DNA of 64,000 nucleotides from Pseudomonas sp. Root71 (GTDB lineage Bacteria > Pseudomonadota > Gammaproteobacteria > Pseudomonadales > Pseudomonadaceae). A model generated the notes under the pieces. It did no database searches. It was not told the DNA's origin and saw nothing but the letters and a program-made list of their open reading frames with translations. The stretch lies in assembly GCF_001429045.1 (NCBI RefSeq), contig NZ_LMHY01000030.1, forward strand, positions 147,365 to 211,364. The letters are read 5' to 3'. Below, piece after piece: positions 53,053 to 60,693 of this stretch. Positions within the stretch are counted from its first letter, which is position 1. Each line of letters opens with the position of its first letter. A program made the position numbers and the translations under genes.

Positions 53053-53277
53053 AAAACAGCTCCTTATATATGTAATGCCCGCCTCATGCAGGCAACGCAA
53101 ATATAATCAGCTGAACTTTACAGATCAACACAAACCACTACCCGAATTTATTATAAATCAATACAACGACCAGACAGGTAAACTGACTACACCCCCACCT
53201 AAACAACCAACCATTAAATTGATGACCCAACCAAACAACAACACCCAGCCAAACAATCGTTGGTTTGTCATTATTAA
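53053..53277. promoter_or_regulatory. AT-rich promoter region of the orphan gene
   Basis: This 225-base gap is the most AT-rich stretch in the window and rich in CAAAC/CCAAC tracts. It must hold the leftward promoter of the orphan gene and also follows the stop of the LON-domain gene. A partial inverted repeat CCAAAC...GTTGG lies near 53251-53268. No protein gene is supported here. Confidence 0.5.
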
Positions 53278-53868
53278 TCAGGCAAACAACTCCCCCTGCA
53301 ACTCATCCAGCAACGCCTGAATCGCATCCAGTCGTTGCTGCGGATCATCGAGTTGCAGCAGGTCGATCTTGTCCAGTTCAGCGAAGGGCAACAGGTACGC
53401 CAATTGATTGGCCAGCGACTGCTGGCCGGTCGCTTCGGTGCCCATGTTCAAGGCTTCGACCATCGGGTGTTCGGCCAAAGCCTTGAGCAGCGCCACCAGG
53501 TCGGCATCTTCGTCCTGCAACGGTTGCTCCGGCTCGTCTTCCAGCCACTCGACCTCGGCGACGGTCAACTGATCGCGCTGGACGTCCGTTCGTAATACAT
53601 GGAAACGCCGCCCGCCCTGAACCCGGATCCCCAGCAGGCCGTTTTCCTGCTGCTTGAAATCGGTGATCAGCGCCTCGCACCCGACCAGGGCGTATCCAGC
53701 CGGGGCGATACCGACTTCTTCACCATCGAGGATGCATACCACGCCGAACCCGCCGCCCTGCTTCATGCAGCGGCCGATCATGTCCAGATAGCGCGCCTCG
53801 AAGATCTGCAAGTCGAGGATGCAGCCTGGAAACAGCACTGTATTGAGCGGAAAAAGCGGCAGACTCAT
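53278..53868 (-). CDS. LON substrate-binding-domain protein (no protease domain)
   Basis: This 196-residue protein consists of the LON N-terminal (substrate-binding) domain alone: LPLFPLNTVLFPGCILDLQI, then FEARYLDMI at about 22-30, and GTEATGQQSLANQLAYLLPF near 145. Neither ATPase nor peptidase domain is present, which is normal for this stand-alone family. Its role is unclear; homologues are proposed adaptors or protein-binding factors. The ATG at 53868 has AAGGA seven bases upstream. It follows the CidB-type gene by 10 bases. Confidence 0.88.
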   Translation of the reverse strand: MSLPLFPLNTVLFPGCILDLQIFEARYLDMIGRCMKQGGGFGVVCILDGEEVGIAPAGYALVGCEALITDFKQQENGLLGIRVQGGRRFHVLRTDVQRDQLTVAEVEWLEDEPEQPLQDEDADLVALLKALAEHPMVEALNMGTEATGQQSLANQLAYLLPFAELDKIDLLQLDDPQQRLDAIQALLDELQGELFA

Positions 53869-53878
53869 AGACATTTCC

Positions 53879-54595
53879 TTACACCACCATCGATACCGCC
53901 AACGGCAGGAACACCGCCGTGGCCACACCCATCAGGCTCATCGCCAGCGCCGCGAAGGCGCCGCACTCTTCACTTTCCTGCATCGCCACCGCCGTGCCGA
54001 CCGCGTGGGCCGTCATGCCCAGCGCCATGCCCCTGGCTTCCGGGCTGTGCACGCCGAGACGGGTCAACAACGCCGGGCCGAAAATCGCGCCGATCACGCC
54101 AGTAATCAAGACGAACACCGCTGCCAGCGCCGCGACACCACCGATCTGCTCAGCCACCAACATGGCGATAGGCGAAGTCACCGATTTCGGCGCCATGGTC
54201 ATCAGGATCATGTGCTCGGCACCGAACGACCAGCCCAGTAACACACCCATTCCCGTGGCCACCACCCCACCTATCACCAGCGTAGTAAATATCGGCCAGA
54301 ACAACTGCCGAATCCGTCGCAGGTTGAGATAAAGCGGCACCGCCAGCGCGACAGTGGCCGGGCCTAACAGGATGCTGAGAATCTCGGTGCTCTTGCGGTA
54401 CTCGGCGTAGGTCAGGCCGCAACCCACCAGCACGCCGATCACCAGCAACATGGAGACAAGCACCGGCTGCAAAAAGATCCATCGGGTTTTCTCGAATGCC
54501 GCCAGGACGAGTTGGTAGGCGCCAAGAGTGATGCCGATACCAAACAAGGGATGATGAATTACCGACGTCCAGGCGCCGTGCCAGTCGAAGATCAT
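53879..54595 (-). CDS. LrgB/CidB-family membrane protein
   Basis: This 238-residue protein has about seven membrane helices and the family motif APKSVTSPIAM near 135, plus a late GTAVAMQESEECGAFAALAMS. LrgB/CidB partners act with LrgA/CidA as holin/antiholin-like or small-metabolite transport pairs; the mechanism is unsettled. It overlaps the end of the upstream partner gene by 4 bases. Confidence 0.92.
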   Translation of the reverse strand: MIFDWHGAWTSVIHHPLFGIGITLGAYQLVLAAFEKTRWIFLQPVLVSMLLVIGVLVGCGLTYAEYRKSTEILSILLGPATVALAVPLYLNLRRIRQLFWPIFTTLVIGGVVATGMGVLLGWSFGAEHMILMTMAPKSVTSPIAMLVAEQIGGVAALAAVFVLITGVIGAIFGPALLTRLGVHSPEARGMALGMTAHAVGTAVAMQESEECGAFAALAMSLMGVATAVFLPLAVSMVV

Positions 54596-54954
54596 TGGTT
54601 GTCCTCGGAGTGAGCGTGACGCTTGACCATGCGCTGCATCAGCACCCCGGCGAAGGCCATCGAAAGCAGCAGTGACAACACCAGTGCACCGACAATGGCC
54701 CAGAAATCCGCCGCGATGTCAGCGGCGTAGACCATTACGCCCACGGCCGGCGGTACCAGCAACAGCGGCAGGTAGCGCAGCAGGCTGCTGGCCGCCAGGT
54801 TCAGCGGTTCGCCGACCTGTCCGCGACAGATGAGGTACACCAGCAACAGCAGCAACCCCACAATCGGCCCCGGCAGCACCGGCAAGAACAAATGATTGAT
54901 CGCAGTGCCGAGCAATTGGAACAGCACCAGCCACGTCAGGCCCCGTAACAGCAT
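54592..54954 (-). CDS. CidA/LrgA-family holin-like protein
   Basis: This 120-residue protein has four predicted membrane helices and the family features FLPVLPGPIVGLLLLL and LFVPPAVG-like LLVPPAVGVMVY. It is the first gene of the pair with the LrgB/CidB-type protein. The ATG at 54954 follows GGGAG at 7 bases; a TTG one codon upstream is less likely. Whether it is closer to CidA or LrgA cannot be told from these motifs. Confidence 0.9.
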   Translation of the reverse strand: MLLRGLTWLVLFQLLGTAINHLFLPVLPGPIVGLLLLLVYLICRGQVGEPLNLAASSLLRYLPLLLVPPAVGVMVYAADIAADFWAIVGALVLSLLLSMAFAGVLMQRMVKRHAHSEDNQ

Positions 54955-55147
54955 CAAAGATCTCCCGCAAAATCCGTCACCCGCATTGGCAGGGCATTAT
55001 AAGCATGCTCGCGCTATAGACCGGCATTCGCCAAAAGCATGGTCAGTTGACCGGAGCGTTTGGCCATGTTGATCTAAAGTGGTAAGCCGGGAGGTCAGAT
55101 CCCCGCAAGCCAAAACCATAAAACCGATGAACCCAAGGAGAGTCTCA

Positions 55148-55603
55148 ATGCCCTATGTTCCAGTTGCAGAGCTCAAAGATTATGTCGGCAAGGAACTTGG
55201 ACGTTCCGAATGGCTCACCATCGACCAGGACCGCATCAACCTGTTCGCCGAAGCCACAGGGGATTTTCAGTTCATCCACGTCGACCCGGTCAAGGCCGCG
55301 CAAACGCCATTTGGCTGCACCATCGCTCACGGCTTCCTGTCGTTGTCGCTGATCCCGAAATTGATGGAAGACATCCTCGTCATGCCAGAAGGCTTGAAGA
55401 TGGTGGTCAACTACGGCCTCGACAGCGTGCGCTTCATCCAGCCGGTCAAGGTCAATTCGAAAGTGCGCCTGAAGGTCGACCTGACCGAAGTCATCGAGAA
55501 GAAACCCGGCCAATGGCTGCTCAAGGCCACCACCACCCTGGAAATCGAAGGTTCGGACAAACCGGCGTACATCGCCGAACCCCTGTCCCTGTGCTTCGTA
55601 TAA
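55148..55603 (+). CDS. MaoC-like (R)-specific enoyl-CoA hydratase
   Basis: This 151-residue hot-dog-fold protein has the hydratase signature AEATGDFQFIHVDPVKAA with the catalytic aspartate/histidine pair, then TIAHGFLSLSLIP. It should hydrate trans-2-enoyl-CoA or a related acyl substrate, and resembles the NodN-type subgroup. AAGGAG precedes the ATG at 55148. It is a single gene divergent from the CidA-type pair. Confidence 0.9.
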   Translation: MPYVPVAELKDYVGKELGRSEWLTIDQDRINLFAEATGDFQFIHVDPVKAAQTPFGCTIAHGFLSLSLIPKLMEDILVMPEGLKMVVNYGLDSVRFIQPVKVNSKVRLKVDLTEVIEKKPGQWLLKATTTLEIEGSDKPAYIAEPLSLCFV

Positions 55604-55717
55604 ACCGTCCTGGATGCGAAGCAGTTCACGCTGTTTCGCGACCTCACGCGGTACCTCGACCTGTATAAGGGCACATAGCTGCGGCATACTCCCTCGCCTA
55701 ATTGCCCGGAATCCGCT

Positions 55718-57436
55718 ATGCGCCCACTTGCACTCCTCGCCTTGACCCTGATGCTCACCGCTTGCGGCGACGGCGAATCGCCATTGCCTCCTGACGCACG
55801 CCTGCCGGACGGCGGACGCTATCGCGGTGATCTGGTCAATGGTTTGCTGCAAGGCAAGGGGCGTATCGACTACCCGAATGGCAGCTGGTACGCCGGCGAG
55901 TTCGACAAAGGCCAGTGGCAGGGCCAGGGCGAATGGCATGGCAGCAATGGCGAAGTCTATCGCGGGCAGTTCAATCAGGGACTGTTCGACGGCCAGGGGG
56001 CACTGACCACCAACGCCAGCAGCTACAGCGGCGGCTTCAAGGCCGGCCGGCGCAACGGCGAAGGCACACTCAAAGAAAACGGCATGAGCTATCGCGGAGA
56101 GTTCAAGGCCGATCAATACGCCGGCCTGGGGCGACTCGAACTCGAAGACGGCAGCTCCTATCAAGGCCAGTTCGCCCACGGCAAACCCAATGGCGAAGGT
56201 CAGCGCGGCGACGGCAACGGCAATCAGTTCACCGGGCATTTCGTCGACGGCCAGCTGGAAGGCAACGGGACTTTCAACAGCGCCGACGGCGACATCTATG
56301 TCGGCAGCTTCAAGAACAATCAACTGCACGGCAAGGGCCGCTACGAAAACGCCGACGGCGATGTCTGGCTGGGTCAGTTCAAGGAAGGCTCGCTGAACGG
56401 CAAGGGCGAGTTGATCGGCACTGACGGCAGCCACTACATCGGCCAGTTCAATGACTGGCGCTTTTCCGGCCAGGGTCGCTTGAACCTGTCCGACGGCAGC
56501 TTTTACACCGGCCAGTTCGACAACGACAGTTACCAGGGGCGCGGCACATTGGTGTTGACCGACGGCACAGTGCTCAGCGGCACCTGGATCAACGGCCAGC
56601 GCGTACGCGACGCCGAGGGCAAATTACTGCCCGACACCCTGGAGCTCGGCCTGCTGGCCCAGGGGCGCCTGCTCGACGCAGCGCTGGCCAACGTTCCACC
56701 CTCGACCCCGGCGGTGGAGCTGTATTCGTTGACCCTGGGTGGCGATGGCAAGCAAAGCGTGTTTCTGCGCGAATCCGACTATGTCGCCAACATGCTCAAC
56801 ACCCGTTTCGGCACCTTTGGCCAGATCCGCCTGGTGAACCATCGTGACCACCTCGCCGACCGCCCGATGGCTACCCGGGAAAACCTGCGCCGCGCAGCCC
56901 TGACGCTGGCCGAACGCAGCGGTCCGGAAGACCTGATTTTCATCTACCTGACCAGCCATGGCACCAGCGAACACGAACTGGTGCTAGACCAGCCACGCAT
57001 GGAATTGGCCGATCTGCCGGCCGACGAATTGGCCGCTGTTCTCGCCCCACTGAAGAACCGCGACAAGATCATCGTGATTTCGTCCTGCTACTCCGGCGGT
57101 TTCATCCCCGCGCTCAAGGATGAACGGACCCTGATCATGACAGCCTCGCGGGCCGACCGAGTGTCCTTCGGTTGCTCGGAGGAAGCCAACTTCACTTACT
57201 TCGGCGATGCCCTGTTCGCCCAGGCCCTGAACCAGACCGATGACCTGGAACAAGCTTTCAAACTGGCCAAGGCCACTGTCGCCGAACGTGAACTGGCGGA
57301 CGGTTTCGAAGCGTCCGAACCACAGATCTGGGCACCGAAAACCGTCCTCTCGCATTGGCAACTGCTGCGCAAACAGCAGGCACGAAAAGCCCTGCAAAGT
57401 GCGTCCATTGAAAGCAAGGATGCAAACAGCAACTAA
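55718..57436 (+). CDS. Lipoprotein with twelve MORN repeats and a C13 (legumain/caspase-like) peptidase domain
   Basis: This 572-residue protein has a signal peptide ending in lipobox LTAC (C16). Residues about 34-292 hold twelve MORN repeats with cores at 35, 58, 81, 103, 125, 148, 171, 194, 217, 240, 263 and 286 (YxGxF type, 22-23 residues apart). Residues about 335-545 form a peptidase C13/caspase-like domain: H414 in IYLTSHGTSEH and C457 in IVISSCYSGGF make the expected His-Cys dyad. MORN repeats often bind membranes or proteins. From memory it is conserved at the PA4016 position, and its substrate is unknown. The last 30 residues are charged. It lies 27 bases before an NAD(P)-binding protein gene. 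Confidence 0.9.
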   Translation: MRPLALLALTLMLTACGDGESPLPPDARLPDGGRYRGDLVNGLLQGKGRIDYPNGSWYAGEFDKGQWQGQGEWHGSNGEVYRGQFNQGLFDGQGALTTNASSYSGGFKAGRRNGEGTLKENGMSYRGEFKADQYAGLGRLELEDGSSYQGQFAHGKPNGEGQRGDGNGNQFTGHFVDGQLEGNGTFNSADGDIYVGSFKNNQLHGKGRYENADGDVWLGQFKEGSLNGKGELIGTDGSHYIGQFNDWRFSGQGRLNLSDGSFYTGQFDNDSYQGRGTLVLTDGTVLSGTWINGQRVRDAEGKLLPDTLELGLLAQGRLLDAALANVPPSTPAVELYSLTLGGDGKQSVFLRESDYVANMLNTRFGTFGQIRLVNHRDHLADRPMATRENLRRAALTLAERSGPEDLIFIYLTSHGTSEHELVLDQPRMELADLPADELAAVLAPLKNRDKIIVISSCYSGGFIPALKDERTLIMTASRADRVSFGCSEEANFTYFGDALFAQALNQTDDLEQAFKLAKATVAERELADGFEASEPQIWAPKTVLSHWQLLRKQQARKALQSASIESKDANSN

Positions 57437-57463
57437 GCTGAATAGTATCAAGGGAGAAACACT

Positions 57464-58105
57464 ATGTACTTGACGCCTCAGCACGTATTGCTTGCCGGAG
57501 CCACCGGCCTGACCGGTGAACATCTGCTTGATCGTTTGCTCAACGAGCCAACGATTTCACGGGTATTGGCCCCCTCACGCAGGCCATTGGCCGAGCACCC
57601 GCACCTTGAAAACCCCGTCGGCGACCCGGCGGAGTTTCTGCCGCAGTTGAACGGCCGGGTCGATATCGCCTACTGCTGCCTGGGCACCACCATCAAACAG
57701 GCGGGCTCGGAACAGGCGTTCCGCGCGGTGGACCTGGACATGGTCGTAGCCTTTGCCAAACGTGCACGGGAGATGGGCGCACGGCACCTGATCGTGATCA
57801 GTGCTCTGGGAGCCGATCGCAGATCCTCGATTTTCTACAACCGGGTCAAAGGCGAGATGGAGTACGCACTGCGCGCGCAGGACTGGCCGCAGTTGACCAT
57901 CTGCCGCCCTTCGCTATTGCTGGGTGATCGCACCGAACCGCGACTGGGCGAGAAAGTCGCAGGCCCGCTGTCTCGGCTGATTCCTGGCAAATACCACGGC
58001 ATCGAAGCGTGCCAGTTGGCCCGGGCAATGTGGCGTCTGGCACTGGAAGAGCAGGACGGGGTCAGGATTGTCGAGTCGGATGAGCTGAGGAAGTTGGGCA
58101 AGTAA
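57464..58105 (+). CDS. NAD(P)-binding Rossmann-fold protein (atypical SDR, HTATIP2-like)
   Basis: This 213-residue protein starts with the dinucleotide-binding motif LLAGATGLTGEHLL, then DIAYCCLGTTIKQAGS and a catalytic-type SALGADRRSSIFYNRVKGEME with the Tyr-X3-Lys arrangement. Its closest family is the atypical short-chain reductases related to HTATIP2/CC3. The substrate is unknown. It is probably co-transcribed with the MORN-peptidase gene upstream. Confidence 0.86.
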   Translation: MYLTPQHVLLAGATGLTGEHLLDRLLNEPTISRVLAPSRRPLAEHPHLENPVGDPAEFLPQLNGRVDIAYCCLGTTIKQAGSEQAFRAVDLDMVVAFAKRAREMGARHLIVISALGADRRSSIFYNRVKGEMEYALRAQDWPQLTICRPSLLLGDRTEPRLGEKVAGPLSRLIPGKYHGIEACQLARAMWRLALEEQDGVRIVESDELRKLGK

Positions 58106-58128
58106 CTTTATGGTGCCTGAGCGGGCCT

Positions 58129-58220
58129 CATCGCGGGCAAGCCCGCTCCCACAGGTTTTTTCAGCGATTACAAAATTTGTGTACAACACAAAATCCTGTG
58201 GGAGCGAGCTTGCTCGCGAT
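58129..58220. repeat. REP-type inverted pair with non-identical arms
   Basis: The left arm is CATCGCGGGCAAGCCCGCTC and the right arm GAGCGAGCTTGCTCGCGAT, two subtypes in one doublet. The spacer contains TTTGTGTACAACACAAA (58176-58192), a perfect 7-base inverted repeat around ACA. Confidence 0.88.
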
Positions 58221-58238
58221 AGAGCGCGAAGCGCTCTC

Positions 58239-58523
58239 TTACAATCCACCCGTCGCCTGAAAGCTCACCCCGATCACCGTCAGCAACGACAACGGCAACA
58301 GCAGCGTGTCGAGCAACGCACTGGCCGGCAGATCAACGCCCGGATAACTCGGTGCTTCGGCTCCGAAACGGTCCATCGCGCAGCACCCACCATTCAACGC
58401 GTACAAATCCAGGCGAGTCCCCGAGTACACCACCGGCGCCCCCGGCTTCGCTGCATCGAGGGTGCGCACGGTCGCACACCCGGCCAATTGCAGCGCCAGC
58501 ACCATCACCAGCAGCTTATTCAT
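58239..58523 (-). CDS. YceK/YidQ-family lipoprotein
   Basis: This 94-residue protein has a signal peptide with lipobox LAGC (MNKLLVMVLALQLAGC), the family feature YSGTRLDLYAL, and a late hydrophobic stretch (LPASALLDTLLLPLSLLTVI). YceK/YidQ lipoproteins have no settled function. It overlaps the end of ubiX by 8 bases and so belongs to the mpl-ubiX unit. Confidence 0.87.
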   Translation of the reverse strand: MNKLLVMVLALQLAGCATVRTLDAAKPGAPVVYSGTRLDLYALNGGCCAMDRFGAEAPSYPGVDLPASALLDTLLLPLSLLTVIGVSFQATGGL

Positions 58524-59148
58524 CGCTGGTCAGATGATGCTCGCCCCAGCGCGGCAACATGTCCTGAGGAATATTCAGCAGGTTGAGGATCCGCGCCACG
58601 ACGAAATCGATCAGGTCGTCGATGGTTTGCGGCTGATGATAGAAGCCCGGAGATGCCGGCAAGATTGTCACGCCCATGTTCGACAACTTGAGCATGTGCT
58701 CCAGGTGAATGCTCGAATACGGCGCTTCACGGGGCACCAGGATCAACTGCCGACGCTCTTTGAGCGTCACGTCGGCGGCCCGTTCGATCAGGTTGTTGCA
58801 AGCACCGGTAGCGATGGCCGACAACGTGCCCGTGGAACACGGCACCACCACCATCGCCGCCGGAGAGCCGGAACCCGAGGCCACCGGCGACATCCAGTCT
58901 TCCTTGCCGTATACCCGAATCTGCCCGGCGGCAGCCCCCGTGTATTCGGTGAGGAACGCCTGCATCATCTGCGGCTTGGCCGGCAGTGTGACGTCGGTTT
59001 CGGTGGCCATCACCAACTGCGCGGCCTTGGAAATCAGGAAGTGCACTTCACGATCTTCCCGCACCAGGCAGTCGAGCAGACGCAAACCGTACTGGGCGCC
59101 CGAAGCGCCGGTCATGGCCAGGGTGATGCGGTCCGGGCCATGGTTCAT
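58516..59148 (-). CDS. ubiX: Flavin prenyltransferase UbiX
   Basis: This 210-residue flavoprotein prenylates FMN to make the cofactor for UbiD decarboxylase in ubiquinone synthesis. Motifs are LAMTGASGAQYGLRLLDCL, VVVPCSTGTLSAIATG and VPREAPYSSIHLEHMLKLS. Complete. It overlaps mpl by 4 bases. Confidence 0.95.
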   Translation of the reverse strand: MNHGPDRITLAMTGASGAQYGLRLLDCLVREDREVHFLISKAAQLVMATETDVTLPAKPQMMQAFLTEYTGAAAGQIRVYGKEDWMSPVASGSGSPAAMVVVPCSTGTLSAIATGACNNLIERAADVTLKERRQLILVPREAPYSSIHLEHMLKLSNMGVTILPASPGFYHQPQTIDDLIDFVVARILNLLNIPQDMLPRWGEHHLTSDE

Positions 59149-60494
59149 TTGAGCGCCTCGGCCAGTTTGCCGTGCAGGCCGCCGAAGCCGCCGTTACTCA
59201 TGATCACCACGTGGGTGCCCGGCTGAGCCTGGCTCTTCACGCGCTCGATGATGCCTTCCAGGGAATCGCTGACAATCGACGGCACGGTGCACAGCGCCGC
59301 GGTACCCGCCAGATCCCAGCCGAGGTTGGCCGGTGCGTACCAGATCACCTGATCGGCATCGACCACGCTTTCCGGCAATCCGTCACGGTGCGCGCCAAGC
59401 TTCATGGAGTTGGAACGCGGCTCGATGATCGCGATCAATGGTGCATCGCCGATGCGCTTGCGCAGGCCATCCAGCGTGGTGGCGATGGCGGTCGGATGGT
59501 GAGCGAAGTCGTCATAAATGGTGATGCCACCCACTTCCGCGACTTTCTCCATCCGGCGCTTCACGCTTTTGAACGCGCTCAACGCGGCGATGCCCATGGA
59601 CGGCACCACACCGACGTGGCGTGCGGCCGCCAGGGTCGCCAGGGCGTTGGCGACATTGTGCTGGCCAGTCATGTCCCACTCGACCACACCCTGGGCGACG
59701 CCTTCGAACATCACTTCGAACTTCGAGCCATCTTCACTGAGCAGCTTGACCTGCCACTGGCCGCCGGCACCGGTGGTTTGCACCGGAGTCCAGCAACCCA
59801 TCTCGATCACGCGCAGCAAGGCCGGCTCAGTAGTCGGATGAATCACCAGGCCTTCGCTCGGGATGGTTCGCACCAGATGATGGAACTGCCGCTCGATGGC
59901 CGGCAGGTCCGGGAAAATGTCCGCGTGATCGAATTCCAGGTTGTTCAGGATGGCCGTACGTGGACGGTAGTGAACGAACTTGGAACGCTTGTCGAAGAAC
60001 GCGCTGTCGTATTCGTCGGCTTCGATGACGAAGAACGGCGTATCGCCCAAACGCGCCGACACCGAGAAGTTCTGCGGTACGCCGCCGATCAGGAAGCCGG
60101 GGCTCATGCCCGCGTGCTCCAGCACCCAGGCCAGCATGCTGCTGGTGGTGGTTTTGCCGTGCGTACCGGCAACCGCCAGTACCCAGCGACCTTGCAGCAC
60201 GTGATCGGCCAGCCATTGCGGGCCGGAGACATAGGGCAGGCCTTTGTTCAGCACGTACTCCACAGCAGGGTTGCCCCGGGACATGGCGTTGCCGATCACT
60301 ACCAGATCAGGGGCCGGATCGAGTTGCGCCGGGTCGTAGCCTTGGGTCAATTCAATGCCCTGGGCTTGCAGCTGAGTGCTCATCGGCGGATAGACGTTGG
60401 CATCGGAGCCCGTCACGTGATGGCCCAGCTCTTTGGCCAGAACCGCCATTGACCCCATGAAAGTGCCGCAGATACCAAGAATATGAATGTGCAT
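59145..60494 (-). CDS. mpl: UDP-N-acetylmuramate:L-alanyl-gamma-D-glutamyl-meso-diaminopimelate ligase
   Basis: This 449-residue Mur-ligase-family enzyme reattaches recycled murein tripeptide to UDP-MurNAc. It has MHIHILGICGTFMGSMAVLA, the ATP loop VAGTHGKTTTSSMLAWVLE, IEADEYDSAFFDKRSKF and DDFAHHPTAIATTLDGLR. Together with ldcA and the transglycosylases it shows a full murein recycling capacity in this region. Confidence 0.96.
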   Translation of the reverse strand: MHIHILGICGTFMGSMAVLAKELGHHVTGSDANVYPPMSTQLQAQGIELTQGYDPAQLDPAPDLVVIGNAMSRGNPAVEYVLNKGLPYVSGPQWLADHVLQGRWVLAVAGTHGKTTTSSMLAWVLEHAGMSPGFLIGGVPQNFSVSARLGDTPFFVIEADEYDSAFFDKRSKFVHYRPRTAILNNLEFDHADIFPDLPAIERQFHHLVRTIPSEGLVIHPTTEPALLRVIEMGCWTPVQTTGAGGQWQVKLLSEDGSKFEVMFEGVAQGVVEWDMTGQHNVANALATLAAARHVGVVPSMGIAALSAFKSVKRRMEKVAEVGGITIYDDFAHHPTAIATTLDGLRKRIGDAPLIAIIEPRSNSMKLGAHRDGLPESVVDADQVIWYAPANLGWDLAGTAALCTVPSIVSDSLEGIIERVKSQAQPGTHVVIMSNGGFGGLHGKLAEALK

Positions 60495-60571
60495 AGTCGA
60501 CCTCGTAAAACATGGCCGCAGGTTAGCTTAGGGAGGGGAAAATCGCACCTTGTGTTTCAGACTTCAGGACG

Positions 60572-60681
60572 CCTTCGAGCAAGTCGGATCGCCGCACCGC
60601 CGCTCCCACATTGGTTCTATAGTGAACACAAATTTGTGAACACCTCCGAGCAAATGTGGGAGCGGGCTTGCTCGCGAATGG
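60572..60681. repeat. REP-type pair with a variant left arm
   Basis: The right arm TGTGGGAGCGGGCTTGCTCG is intact. The left arm keeps the outer GCTCCCACA but the stretch before it reads CTTCGAGCAAGTCGGATCG, then CCGCACCGCC, unlike the other copies. The spacer contains the perfect palindrome CACAAATTTGTG (60627-60638). Confidence 0.7.
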
Positions 60682-60693
60682 CCGCGACACGGT

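Noticed and set aside
53251..53268. Partial palindrome in the AT-rich patch considered as an attachment site
   Set aside because: No integrase, no second copy and no tRNA end nearby; the repeat is short and imperfect.
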